A DNA stretch of 7,822 nt from Syntrophaceae bacterium UBA6255 (GTDB lineage Bacteria > Desulfobacterota > Syntrophia > Syntrophales > Smithellaceae): the NCBI GenBank assembly GCA_002441205.1, contig DJVN01000101.1, positions 1 through 7,822 on the forward strand. The letters run 5' to 3'. The notes beneath the pieces were generated by a model that saw nothing but the letters and a program-made list of their open reading frames with translations, was not told the origin of the DNA and did not search any database. A program made the translations under genes and the position numbers. The first letter of the stretch is position 1. Each line of letters opens with the position of its first letter. Positions 1 through 7,210 of the stretch are shown one piece after another.

Positions 1-18
1 TTGATAAGGAAGATAAAA

Positions 19-753
19 ATGACAATAAAAACTGATATTTCGACTGGTCTCATAAAAAGGTGTAGAATATGCGGAGAGTTAAAGCCCCTGAATGAATTTT
101 ACTGTAGAAATGGGGGGACGTCCAAGCATCAATGCAAGGGATGCGAAGAAAAACGATCTAGAGAGTGGCGTGCTAAAAATCCCGAAAAAGCAAGGGAGAG
201 CGGACGGCGATGGAGAGCTAAAAACTCCGAGAAATATAGAGAAATTGTCCGTAAATGTAGGGCTAAAAATCCCGAGAAATATAGAGAAAACATCCGTAAG
301 TGGAAGTCTGAAAATATTGAAAAAATAAGGGAGAGCGAACGGCGACGGAGGGCTAAAAATCCCGAGAAACAGAGAGAAATGCAGAGACAAACAAGCAAAA
401 AAAAATATTCTACCCCTAAAGGAAAATTAAATAGGGCAATATCCAGCGCAATGTATCGTTCGTTAAAGGGCAATAAGTCTGGTAGGCATTGGGAAACACT
501 AGTTGATTATACGGTTTATGACTTAATGAAGCATCTTGAACGACTGTTCAAGCCAGGAATGAGTTTTGAAAATTATGGTCAATGGGAAATTGATCATAAA
601 ATTCCTTTATCAGTTCATAATTTTCAATCATCAGAAGATATTGATTTTAAAAGAGCGTGGGCATTGAAGAATTTACAACCATTATGGTCGAAAGACAACA
701 TTAAAAAGAGTAACAAATTAACCAAATCATTTCAGCCATCTTTTATGTTTTAG
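19..753 (+). CDS. Free-standing HNH endonuclease with zinc knuckle and 15-residue repeat arm
   Basis: This is probably a phage or homing-type DNA endonuclease of 244 residues that cuts double-stranded DNA with a metal-dependent HNH site. Residues 15-42 hold a zinc knuckle (C15-x2-C18, C39-x2-C42). Residues 52-126 are five 15-residue basic repeats of the form AKNPEKxRE. The catalytic domain lies at about 140-240: the D192-H193 pair sits in EIDHKIPLS, N218 in ALKNLQPLW and N232 in KKSNKL, the usual HNH order. I chose ATG 19 because AGGAAG (bases 7-12) lies 6 bases upstream. An in-frame TTG at base 1 would add six residues but sits at the window edge with no visible RBS. The gene looks more A-rich than the replication genes behind it, which suggests separate acquisition. 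The HNH family call is firm by motif; the DNA target is unknown. Confidence 0.85.
   Translation: MTIKTDISTGLIKRCRICGELKPLNEFYCRNGGTSKHQCKGCEEKRSREWRAKNPEKARESGRRWRAKNSEKYREIVRKCRAKNPEKYRENIRKWKSENIEKIRESERRRRAKNPEKQREMQRQTSKKKYSTPKGKLNRAISSAMYRSLKGNKSGRHWETLVDYTVYDLMKHLERLFKPGMSFENYGQWEIDHKIPLSVHNFQSSEDIDFKRAWALKNLQPLWSKDNIKKSNKLTKSFQPSFMF
172..396 (+). repeat. Five tandem 45-base coding repeats (15 residues each)
   Basis: Units start at 172, 217, 262, 307 and 352 with an exact 45-base period. Four begin with GCTAAAAA followed by T or C; the unit at 307 has drifted to TCTGAAAAT. The encoded unit is roughly A-K-N-P-E-K-x-R-E-x-x-R-x-x-R, highly basic and probably helical. Similar arms are known between the zinc knuckle and catalytic domain of phage HNH proteins; a DNA-contacting or spacer role is inferred. 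The near-identical third and fifth units suggest recent copy-number change by recombination. Confidence 0.9.
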
Positions 754-790
754 TGTGTTTAGTAAACCAATTTAAAATGAATAATATAAT

Positions 791-799
791 GGAGGAGGT
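791..799 (+). promoter_or_regulatory. Strong Shine-Dalgarno that sets the Sak4-like gene start
   Basis: GGAGGAGGT lies 7 bases before ATG 807. It favours ATG 807 over the in-frame GTG at 753 and the ATGs at 777 and 789, which have no comparable site. It is one of the strongest SD sequences in the window, so the recombinase-like protein may be made at a high level. Confidence 0.8.
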
Positions 800-806
800 A
801 ATAAAA

Positions 807-1610
807 ATGAAAATCATCACAGCAGACGAAAGAATGGCGGAAACCAGAAATATCAAGGGTGCTATTTTTGGTTTACATGGCATTGGAAAAACTTCCTTAC
901 TCTGGACACTCGATCCGACCATAACCTTATTCCTCGACTTGGAAGGCGGCGACTTAGCCGTTCAGGATTGCCCGGTGGATCAGATTAAAATTAAAACATG
1001 GGATGAGGCGCGGGACATGGCCTGTTTGGTTACAGGTCCGAATCCCTCGAAAAGGGCAGAACAACCTTACAGTCAAGCGCATTATGACTATGTTGCGAAA
1101 GACATCGATCCTTCTTTCCTCACTAAATACAATGTTATTTTTTGGGATTCCATTTCCGTCGCCTCCCGCCTCTGCTGGCAGTGGGCGACTGGACAGCCGG
1201 AAGCCATTAGTGATAAGACGGGAAAAGCCGATAATCGTGGAGCTTATGGGCTAGTTGGCCGAGAGTTGGTTCAGTGGCTAACTCAAATCCAGCATTGCCC
1301 AAATAAGAATATATGGGTTGTCGGCGGGCTTGACCGAAAAGAAGATGATTTCGGACGAACGATTTGGGTTCCACAGATTGAAGGCAGTAAGGCGGGAAAT
1401 GAATTGCCGGGAATTTTTGATGAAATTATCAGTATGGTTACGTTAAAAGATGATGAAGGCAATCCATACAGAGCATTTATTACCGGGCAGGTCAACCAAT
1501 GGGGCTACCCGGCAAAAGATCGAAGCGGAAGGTTAGAGATGATTGAGAAACCTCATCTTGGAGAACTAATGTCAAAAATTAATGGACCAAAACCCGAAAG
1601 GAGATTCTAA
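807..1610 (+). CDS. Sak4-like RecA-family phage recombination ATPase (AAA_24 type)
   Basis: This 267-residue P-loop ATPase resembles phage Sak4-type proteins, short RecA-core enzymes that promote single-strand annealing or strand exchange, usually with an SSB partner. Walker A is G22-L-H-G-I-G-K28-T-S. LFLDLEGG (42-48) follows it, as the first acidic strand does in AAA_24 proteins. Walker B is NVIFWD (109-114). The C-terminal part has WVVGGLDRKEDDFGR and a G-I-F-D segment, which fit the same family. Length is typical. The stop is one base before the next gene, which encodes an SSB-like protein, matching the usual Sak4-SSB pairing. It has no long N-terminal or C-terminal DNA-binding extension like that of cellular RecA. 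Another possible reading is a generic phage nucleotide-binding protein; biochemical activity is inferred. Confidence 0.8.
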   Translation: MKIITADERMAETRNIKGAIFGLHGIGKTSLLWTLDPTITLFLDLEGGDLAVQDCPVDQIKIKTWDEARDMACLVTGPNPSKRAEQPYSQAHYDYVAKDIDPSFLTKYNVIFWDSISVASRLCWQWATGQPEAISDKTGKADNRGAYGLVGRELVQWLTQIQHCPNKNIWVVGGLDRKEDDFGRTIWVPQIEGSKAGNELPGIFDEIISMVTLKDDEGNPYRAFITGQVNQWGYPAKDRSGRLEMIEKPHLGELMSKINGPKPERRF

Positions 1611-1611
1611 A

Positions 1612-2196
1612 ATGTTTGATTTCAATGATGCAACACCGCAAATCAGTGGAGATTTAATTCCGGCAAAGACTTACGCAAAGGTTATTGCAGCTATCAGACC
1701 CGGTAAAGGAACGGCAGATATGTGGATAACAAAATCCGCGTCAGAATTTGAATATCTGAATATGGAGTTCACTGTTGTTTCCGCGCCGATGGCAAAGCGC
1801 AAGATTTTTCAGAATGCAGGAGTTGGTGGCGTAACGGATGGTCACGAAAAAGCGGCAAATATTACCCGCTCCTTTATCCGCGCAATGCTGGAATCGGCGC
1901 GAGGAATTGACCCGAAAGATGAATCGGAAAAGGCGCAAAAGGCGCGGCGCATTCAATCGTGGGGCGATTTAGTTGAATTAGAGTTTGCCGTGGAAGTCGG
2001 AATCGAAAAAGGCAAGGACGGATACGATGATAAAAACAAGATTCAGCGTGTCCTGCTCCCTGGGCATGCCATGTATGCAAAAGTAATGGCCGGTGAAACA
2101 ATTCTCCCCGGCGACGATAAGCCGTCAAGCACGGTTCCGCATGTGGCAACGAACTCCTCTCCCGTCGCTAGTGCGGTTCCGGCGTGGGCGAGGTAG
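1612..2196 (+). CDS. Phage SSB-like protein with N-terminal DFND motif
   Basis: This 194-residue protein resembles a group of phage early proteins found between Sak4-like ATPases and helicases and thought to bind single-stranded DNA. It starts with FDFNDATPQ (2-10), then SGDLIPA and a beta-rich segment with EYLNMEFTVV and KRKIFQN. RSFIRAMLESARGIDP then reads as a helix, and VGIEKGKDGYDDKNKI as a hairpin. The last 28 residues are a Ser/Pro/Ala-rich linker ending VPAWAR. That is a low-complexity tail with a short tip, as in SSBs, though not the acidic DDDIPF tip of bacterial SSB. ATG 1612 is chosen because AAAGGAG (1597-1603) lies 8 bases upstream; an ATG at 1582 lies inside the upstream gene. 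The family resemblance is fairly clear, the SSB role is inferred. Confidence 0.65.
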   Translation: MFDFNDATPQISGDLIPAKTYAKVIAAIRPGKGTADMWITKSASEFEYLNMEFTVVSAPMAKRKIFQNAGVGGVTDGHEKAANITRSFIRAMLESARGIDPKDESEKAQKARRIQSWGDLVELEFAVEVGIEKGKDGYDDKNKIQRVLLPGHAMYAKVMAGETILPGDDKPSSTVPHVATNSSPVASAVPAWAR

Positions 2197-2199
2197 GGT

Positions 2200-3858
2200 A
2201 TGATACTGCGTTCGTATCAATCAGAATTAGTAACAAAGGCACTAGGGGCATTGTCAGAGTATAATAATACTCTGGCTATCGCCCCAACTGGGGCGGGCAA
2301 GACAATTATGATGTCTGCTTTGTTAAAAGAAATACAAGGCAGGCAAATGATTCTTGCTCACAGGGAAGAACTTGTAGAACAAAATCGGAAAAAATTTCAT
2401 CTCATTAACCCAGAGAGAACATCATCAATCACTGGATTAGGCACAAAAGACTTTTCCGGCGATACTATTTTCGGTATGGCGCAAACATTAGGGCGCAATG
2501 GTAATATGGATAAAATGCCTGCACTGGATGTGCTGGTAGTAGATGAAGCGCATCATACTAGAGCGGATACCTATCAACGTATAATTGAAGCGGCGCGGAA
2601 TAAAAACCCCGATTGTTTAATTGCCGGTTTTACAGCAACTGGGGCAAGAGGCGACAAGAAGGGGCTAAAACCAACATTCGATAATGTCTGCGATCTTATT
2701 ACTCTTCAAAAGCTAATTGATCTTGGTTTTCTTGTTCCGGCGCGGACGTTTATTGCCACGTTGCCTGGTCTGGCCGATGAAATCCGTAACGTCAAAAAGA
2801 CCTCTGGTGGAGATTATGACTTGTCAGAAGTAGAAACCTTAATGGACACGAAACCAGTTAATGAAGCGGTGTTTAGGGAATGGAAAAACATTGCGGGCGA
2901 CCGGAAAACTATCGTATTCGCGTCAACTATCCGTCATGCACAAGATATTTGTTATTTATTCCAGTCTAATGGGATAAAGACAGAATGTGTCTTTGGTGAA
3001 ACCGAAAATAGATCAGAAATTCTTAAAAGATTTGAGTTTGGCGATTTACAGGTTATTTGTAATGTTGCTGTCTTGATGGAAGGCTATGATTGTCCGCCGG
3101 CATCTTGTATTATTCTTTTGCGTCCCTGTTCTTTTAAATCAACAATGATTCAGATGATCGGGCGCGGACTCCGAACAATTGACCCAGAAGTACATTCCGG
3201 CATCATCAAACGTGATTGCATCGTTCTGGATTTTGGAGAATCACTTCGGATTCACGGCGATCTTGACCAAGGCGTTCGATTTAACGATCAAGAATTAATG
3301 GAAGGCGATAAGAAAGAATGCCCTGGCTGCCAAACCATGATTCCAGTGCAAACTTATGAATGTCCTGTTTGCGGTTATGAATATCCGGTATTGCAAGGAG
3401 GAAAAGAAGAGAAAGAAACGGCTGATGTTGTAATGATGGAAGTTGATCTATTCAAGCGTTCACCATTTAAGTGGGTGGATATTTTCGGCGGCGGAAAGGT
3501 ATTAGTTGCCAGCGGGTTTAATTGTTGGGTTGTGACGGCAAGTGCAAATGGAAATGATTGGATTGCTCTAGGAAAAAAGAAAGAAGAAAAAATCCGCAGA
3601 CTATCGGTCGGAGCAAAAATACAATCACTGGCGGCGGCGGATGATTACCTGCGGATGCACGAAGATACAGAAGCGGCGACTAAGAGCAAGCGGTGGTTGA
3701 AAGATCAACCATCGTTTAGACAATTAGAATTATTGCAGCAAGTTGGGTATGACGCGCGAAATGATTTTAATCTAAGAAAATATGAAGCGTCATGTCTGCT
3801 CAATTTCCTATGGAATAAGAAATACATTGAACCGGAGGTTTTTAAATATGCGTATTGA
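2200..3858 (+). CDS. DEAH-box superfamily 2 helicase with C-terminal zinc ribbon
   Basis: This 552-residue ATP-dependent nucleic-acid helicase has motif I APTGAGKT (28-35), motif II DEAH (115-118), motif III TAT (145-147) and motif VI QMIGRGLR (318-325). A typical helicase C-terminal lobe carries TIVFASTIRHAQ and LMEGYDCP. A zinc ribbon follows at C374-x2-C377 and C388-x2-C391. The final part (about 498-545) has R-W-L-K...Q-L-E-L-L...Y-E-A-S-x-L-L, a helical module often seen at the end of phage helicases of this type. It is closest to the RecQ/UvsW/SSL2-like phage SF2 group, which remodels forks and branched DNA, so a role in replication-coupled recombination is likely. ATG 2200 lies three bases after the previous stop with a modest GAGG (2190-2193). 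The end overlaps the next gene by 11 bases. The helicase call is certain; polarity and substrate cannot be read here. Confidence 0.93.
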   Translation: MILRSYQSELVTKALGALSEYNNTLAIAPTGAGKTIMMSALLKEIQGRQMILAHREELVEQNRKKFHLINPERTSSITGLGTKDFSGDTIFGMAQTLGRNGNMDKMPALDVLVVDEAHHTRADTYQRIIEAARNKNPDCLIAGFTATGARGDKKGLKPTFDNVCDLITLQKLIDLGFLVPARTFIATLPGLADEIRNVKKTSGGDYDLSEVETLMDTKPVNEAVFREWKNIAGDRKTIVFASTIRHAQDICYLFQSNGIKTECVFGETENRSEILKRFEFGDLQVICNVAVLMEGYDCPPASCIILLRPCSFKSTMIQMIGRGLRTIDPEVHSGIIKRDCIVLDFGESLRIHGDLDQGVRFNDQELMEGDKKECPGCQTMIPVQTYECPVCGYEYPVLQGGKEEKETADVVMMEVDLFKRSPFKWVDIFGGGKVLVASGFNCWVVTASANGNDWIALGKKKEEKIRRLSVGAKIQSLAAADDYLRMHEDTEAATKSKRWLKDQPSFRQLELLQQVGYDARNDFNLRKYEASCLLNFLWNKKYIEPEVFKYAY

Positions 3859-4165
3859 TTATGCTTTTTTAAGCAAAGAATTAATTGCGGCTGGGTTGGT
3901 CGGAAAACCGGTTGACCAATATAGTAAAGAGGAAGTTGAAAAGCTTTGTATCGCCTGCGCCAATTCGATATTGCCGGATATAGGCGCGGAGTTTACCGAA
4001 CCGTACATAACACCTACGGGTGAGCTTGTTGTCCCCTTTGATTCCGATCCACGGTTTCACTTCTGGAAAAAATGCGGGCAGAGTCAATTTGATACTCTAC
4101 GGGAATTGAAGGCGTCTGATGAGGTTTGGCGGAAATACACCGAAAACCCTCATGAACCTTTCTAA
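3848..4165 (+). CDS. Small conserved-looking phage protein of unknown function
   Basis: I do not recognise a named family for this 105-residue protein. ATG 3848 is preceded by GGAGGT (3834-3839) at 8 bases, a very good SD, and lies inside the end of the helicase gene, so translation is probably coupled. The N-terminal half looks helical (LSKELIAAGL, SKEEVEKLCIACANSIL). The second half is beta/aromatic: EFTEPYITPTGELVVPFDSD, then PRFHFWKKCGQ and a helix ending EVWRKY. There is no signal peptide, membrane segment or clear catalytic motif. Its place between helicase and nuclease suggests an accessory factor of the DNA-processing set. The coding assignment is supported by RBS, overlap pattern and a globular-looking composition; function is not assigned. 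Confidence 0.72.
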   Translation: MRIDYAFLSKELIAAGLVGKPVDQYSKEEVEKLCIACANSILPDIGAEFTEPYITPTGELVVPFDSDPRFHFWKKCGQSQFDTLRELKASDEVWRKYTENPHEPF

Positions 4166-5099
4166 ATATTACGCCTCCGACCATTGGCGAAAACGCTCGC
4201 AGGATTTTCGGGCTAAGCATCCGCGCTGCGCCATGTGTGGAGCAACAGAAAAACTCCATGTTCATCATCGAAGGTATAGGTTTTATAGAGAGAAAGATAG
4301 TGATTTAGAGTGTTTATGCGAATCATGCCATCTTAAAGGGGTGCATAAACAAAAGGGGGAGGAAAACCTATTGGATATCGATTTTAACCATTCAAAAACA
4401 CGGGGCGACCGACTTAGTAAATTAATTGACAACGCTCTAACCGCTCACCCGGAAGCGCCACGTGACTATTTAGGGGCGTCACGGTTAGGGCATGAATGCG
4501 CTCGCGCGCTACAATATGAATTTTTCAATACACCGAAAGACGAAGGGAAAGGCTTCACCGGACAGACATTACGTATATTTCAAGTTGGGCATGTTCTAGA
4601 AGATATGGCAGCTGGTTGGTTGCGCTCTGCTGGTTTTAATCTTCGAACAGTTGATAAGGACGGCCGGCAATTTGGATTTGTTACCGGCGGTGGAAAAATA
4701 AAAGGGCATTGCGATGGAGTGATTGTCGGAGGGCCGGAAGAGTTTGGCCCGTTCCCGCGACTCTGGGAGTGCAAAACGGCCTCTGCAAAGAAGTGGAAAG
4801 AGTTCGTGAAGAGCAAAGTGAAGACGGCCAATGTAACTTATTATGCCCAAATACAGCTATACTTAGCGTATTTGGGACTTGATCAAAATCCGGCCTTATT
4901 TACGGTAATTAATAAAGATGATAGTTCCCTTTATCATGAGGATATTCCTTTTGATGCTTCCTATGCTCAAGAAATTAGCGACCGAGCGGTACGAATCATT
5001 CAGTGTTGTTTAGCTGGGGAGCTGTTGCCGAGGGAATATCCTAGCCAGGACTGTTTTATTTGTAAGTTTTGTCCATATAGCGAAAGGTGTTGGCGATGA
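4119..5099 (+). CDS. Fused HNH nuclease and Cas4-like PD-(D/E)XK iron-sulphur exonuclease
   Basis: Two nuclease domains share one 326-residue reading frame. Residues 12-82 are an HNH finger: C37-x2-C40, H49-H50 in HVHH, then C67-x2-C70-H71 and H76. Residues about 98-326 are a Cas4/RecB-type exonuclease: ASRLGHEC, GHVLED (157-162), GHCDGV (196-201) with D199, ECK (217-219) and Q244-I-Q-L-Y. C127 plus C312, C315, C318 and C324 look like an AddB/Cas4-type [4Fe-4S] cage. In phages the exonuclease half is normally a separate gene that resects DNA ends for a recombinase; fusion to HNH is unusual. ATG 4119 has GAAGG (4108-4112) 6 bases upstream. ATG 4152 also fits, as it starts just before the HNH domain, but lacks an SD. 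The gene overlaps the previous one by 47 or 14 bases. The end overlaps the primase gene by ATGA. Confidence 0.87.
   Translation: MRFGGNTPKTLMNLSKYYASDHWRKRSQDFRAKHPRCAMCGATEKLHVHHRRYRFYREKDSDLECLCESCHLKGVHKQKGEENLLDIDFNHSKTRGDRLSKLIDNALTAHPEAPRDYLGASRLGHECARALQYEFFNTPKDEGKGFTGQTLRIFQVGHVLEDMAAGWLRSAGFNLRTVDKDGRQFGFVTGGGKIKGHCDGVIVGGPEEFGPFPRLWECKTASAKKWKEFVKSKVKTANVTYYAQIQLYLAYLGLDQNPALFTVINKDDSSLYHEDIPFDASYAQEISDRAVRIIQCCLAGELLPREYPSQDCFICKFCPYSERCWR
4355..4373 (+). promoter_or_regulatory. Possible internal ribosome entry: strong SD and in-frame TTG inside the fused nuclease gene
   Basis: GGGGGAGG (4355-4362) is followed after 8 bases by TTG 4371-4373, in frame with the fused gene (codon 85). 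Starting there would yield a 242-residue protein holding only the Cas4-like exonuclease, about the size of the stand-alone phage family. The sequence also encodes K-G-E-E in the domain linker, so the match may be chance from coding for Gly-Glu. Use as a start is inferred. Confidence 0.4.
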
Positions 5100-7099
5100 C
5101 TAAAGTATTCAACATTTTAGACTTTAACGATGCCGCTCCGCAGCACGGAGAACAGGAAAACCGTTTGCCTCCAGAAATTGCATTTGTTAATTTTATTAAG
5201 GAAAAGGGTTTTAATCCACCTGAGTTTGTTGTCCAAGATGGGACAATTCACCGTTATGGCAGGAATAGAGTAGATTGGTATATTTATTTTCCAGATGGAC
5301 ATAATGCTGGTGGTTCGTTTGGTTGCTGGAATAAAGACGAGGACAATATCAACTGGTGTTATCTTGGTGCGAACATGTCCGATGAACAGCGCAGCCAACA
5401 CAATGAGCGAATGCACCAAATTCATAAGAAAATTAATGATGAACGCCAGCGAGTTCACGCGCAGGCACGAGAAGAAGTCGCAAAGGTCTGGACGGAAGCT
5501 AAGGAAGTTGTTAGTCATCCATATCTAAAAAAGAAGGGAGTTGGGGCTCACGGAATTAAGCTATATAAAAGCGATCTTATTATCCCTATGCGCGATAAAG
5601 ATGGCTTGCTACACTCTCTTCAGAGAATCACTGCCTCTGGTGTAAAGCTAAATTGGCCTGGTGGTGCGGTTGCTGGATATTTTTATACGATCCCCGGCAC
5701 TGGAAAATTCGCTTATCTTTGTGAAGGATTTGCGACGGGAGCGACTATCCACGAAGCCACAGGCGCAACTGTTTATATTGCGTTTTCGGCTGGAAACCTT
5801 AAAACAGTTTCCCCATTATTACCGGATAATGTGATTGTGGCTGCAGACGACGACCGAAACACAAAAGGAAATCCAGGCTTGTCGGCGGCGCTGGCAACAA
5901 AGAGGCAGGTCATTTCACCAAAAGGATTAAATGGAACTGATTTCAACGACTTAGCCGCCGAAAAAGGGCTCGATGAAGTCCGCCGGCAACTGAATCAATC
6001 AACCAATAAATATACCAAGCGTGTTCTGATTGGCCCGGCGCTTCATGCCGGATTTCTTCAGACGTTGAAAATGGGGTGGACGGTTGATAAAATACTCCCT
6101 GAAAGCTCTGCTTTATCTGTAATTTTCGGACCGCCTTCCGGAGGTAAATCGTTCACCGCGCTTGACCTTTGTTGCTCTATTGATTCCGGTACTCTTTGGC
6201 ATGGCCGGAAAGTTAAGAAAAGGCCAGTTTTATATCTAGCAGCAGAAGGGCAGGCTGGTATGCTTAAGCGTATTGAGGCATGGAAGCAGTGTCGGAAAGT
6301 TGATCTACCCACGTTTGCCTTATTACCCATGCCATGCCTAATTGATGAGGACAGCCAACGGCGCGAATTAATTAATATGATTACAGAATTACCACAAAAA
6401 CCGGGAATAATTGTTCTGGACACCCTAGCTAGGTCAATGACCGGAGATGAAAACAGCACCAGTGATATGGGTAAAGTGGTTATTGCTGCAGGGATATTGA
6501 TCGAAGAAACCGGTGCGCAAGTAATTATTATCCATCATACAGGTAAAGATGAAGCCCGGGGACCGCGTGGGGCGATTGCGTTAACCGGTGCGACTGATTC
6601 TATGTTTAAGGTGGTACGTCTTAAAGAGGATAAGAAGTTCGTTTTGCTCTGTGAACGACAAAAAGATGATGAGCCATTCACTCCAATGGTTTTTCGTTTT
6701 AATGTGGTTGATACTGGATTTCTAACCGTGGATGGTTTACCAGTAACATCTCTCGTGCCTGAATTTGATCCTGAAGGGACGGAGGATTTCCGTGAAAATG
6801 GTAAAAATGAGAAGCCGGTTAAACATTCCAAGACTCAAGAAAAGGCAATTTTGGCTCTGGATATTACAATTCGTGAGCGCGGAATTTACCCTCCACCAGA
6901 GATTTTAGATATTATGAAAGGTGCAATTTTACCAAATACTAAGATTACATGCCTTGAGGACTGGAAAAATGAATGTTTGAGGCTTGGGATTAGCTCTGGA
7001 GAATCCAGGGCTCAAAACAAGACATTTCAAAAAGCCCAAGAACAACTAGAAAAGAAGAAAATAATAACTATTTTAAGCGGTTATGTATGGAAGAACTAA
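5096..7099 (+). CDS. Phage primase-helicase: TOPRIM domain joined to RepA-type RecA-like helicase
   Basis: This 667-residue protein probably primes and unwinds DNA at the phage fork. The N-terminus has LDFNDAAPQ (8-16), then a segment with FPDGHNAGGSFGCW typical of phage primases lacking a CHC2 zinc finger. The TOPRIM domain (about 203-300) has E210-G in LCEGFATGATIHEA, the AADDDRN acidic motif (D251-D253) and a closing TDFNDL. The helicase core has Walker A GPPSGGKS (345-352), LYLAAEG, Walker B IIVLD (D442) and HHTGKD (from 480) followed by GPRGAIALTGATD, the RepA/AAA_25 pattern. The last ~90 residues look like a winged helix. ATG 5096 overlaps the upstream stop (ATGA) with AAAGG 8 bases before it; a GTG at 5087 lacks that spacing. 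It sits directly before the inverted-repeat segment. Domain calls are firm; priming activity is inferred. Confidence 0.9.
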   Translation: MTKVFNILDFNDAAPQHGEQENRLPPEIAFVNFIKEKGFNPPEFVVQDGTIHRYGRNRVDWYIYFPDGHNAGGSFGCWNKDEDNINWCYLGANMSDEQRSQHNERMHQIHKKINDERQRVHAQAREEVAKVWTEAKEVVSHPYLKKKGVGAHGIKLYKSDLIIPMRDKDGLLHSLQRITASGVKLNWPGGAVAGYFYTIPGTGKFAYLCEGFATGATIHEATGATVYIAFSAGNLKTVSPLLPDNVIVAADDDRNTKGNPGLSAALATKRQVISPKGLNGTDFNDLAAEKGLDEVRRQLNQSTNKYTKRVLIGPALHAGFLQTLKMGWTVDKILPESSALSVIFGPPSGGKSFTALDLCCSIDSGTLWHGRKVKKRPVLYLAAEGQAGMLKRIEAWKQCRKVDLPTFALLPMPCLIDEDSQRRELINMITELPQKPGIIVLDTLARSMTGDENSTSDMGKVVIAAGILIEETGAQVIIIHHTGKDEARGPRGAIALTGATDSMFKVVRLKEDKKFVLLCERQKDDEPFTPMVFRFNVVDTGFLTVDGLPVTSLVPEFDPEGTEDFRENGKNEKPVKHSKTQEKAILALDITIRERGIYPPPEILDIMKGAILPNTKITCLEDWKNECLRLGISSGESRAQNKTFQKAQEQLEKKKIITILSGYVWKN

Positions 7100-7181
7100 A
7101 AGCACCAAGGGAACCAAAACACGGGAAAAGGTTCTCGGAGTTCCCGACGAGAACCCCGAGAACCAAAAGCACCAGAGGAAC
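7098..7181 (+). repeat. Imperfect 17-base direct repeat pair
   Basis: AAAAGCACCAAGGGAAC (7098-7114) recurs as AAAAGCACCAGAGGAAC (7165-7181), 67 bases apart, differing only at the 11th and 12th bases. The first copy overlaps the stop codon of the primase-helicase gene. Together with the GAACC elements between and after them they give this segment an iteron-like look. Confidence 0.65.
7130..7164 (+). repeat. Inverted repeat 1 (14-base arms, 7-base loop)
   Basis: GGTTCTCGGAGTTC (7130-7143), loop CCGACGA, then GAACCCCGAGAACC (7151-7164). The arms pair with one mismatch. On the + strand no T-run follows directly; TTTTT comes only at 7182-7186. Read on the - strand the stem is followed at once by TTTTCCCG, so it could act as a weak terminator against antisense transcription. 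Confidence 0.75.
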
Positions 7182-7210
7182 TTTTTACCTTAGGTGCCTA
7201 TGGTTCCCAA

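Noticed and set aside
172..396. CRISPR-like array
   Set aside because: The 45-base period has no unique spacers and is fully coding as 15-residue units inside an HNH protein.
785..790. Perfect TATAAT -10 box before the Sak4-like gene
   Set aside because: Transcription would begin near 797, inside the Shine-Dalgarno at 791-799, and there is no TTGACA-like -35 at the right distance. It is likely chance in an A/T-rich spacer.
4371..5099. Cas4 gene of a CRISPR-Cas system
   Set aside because: The Fe-S PD-(D/E)XK motifs are shared with phage exonucleases; no cas1, cas2 or array is present and all neighbours are phage replication genes.
5117..6831. Open frames on the - strand across the primase-helicase gene (5117-5518, 6058-6459, 6535-6831) and others elsewhere
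   Set aside because: They lie opposite genes with clear domain motifs, show no recognisable domains and have odd composition, as expected for antisense shadows.
7130..7186. Intrinsic terminator for the replication operon on the + strand
   Set aside because: The T5 tract at 7182-7186 is 17 bases beyond the stem end at 7164, too far for a normal terminator. Only the - strand reading has T directly after the stem.
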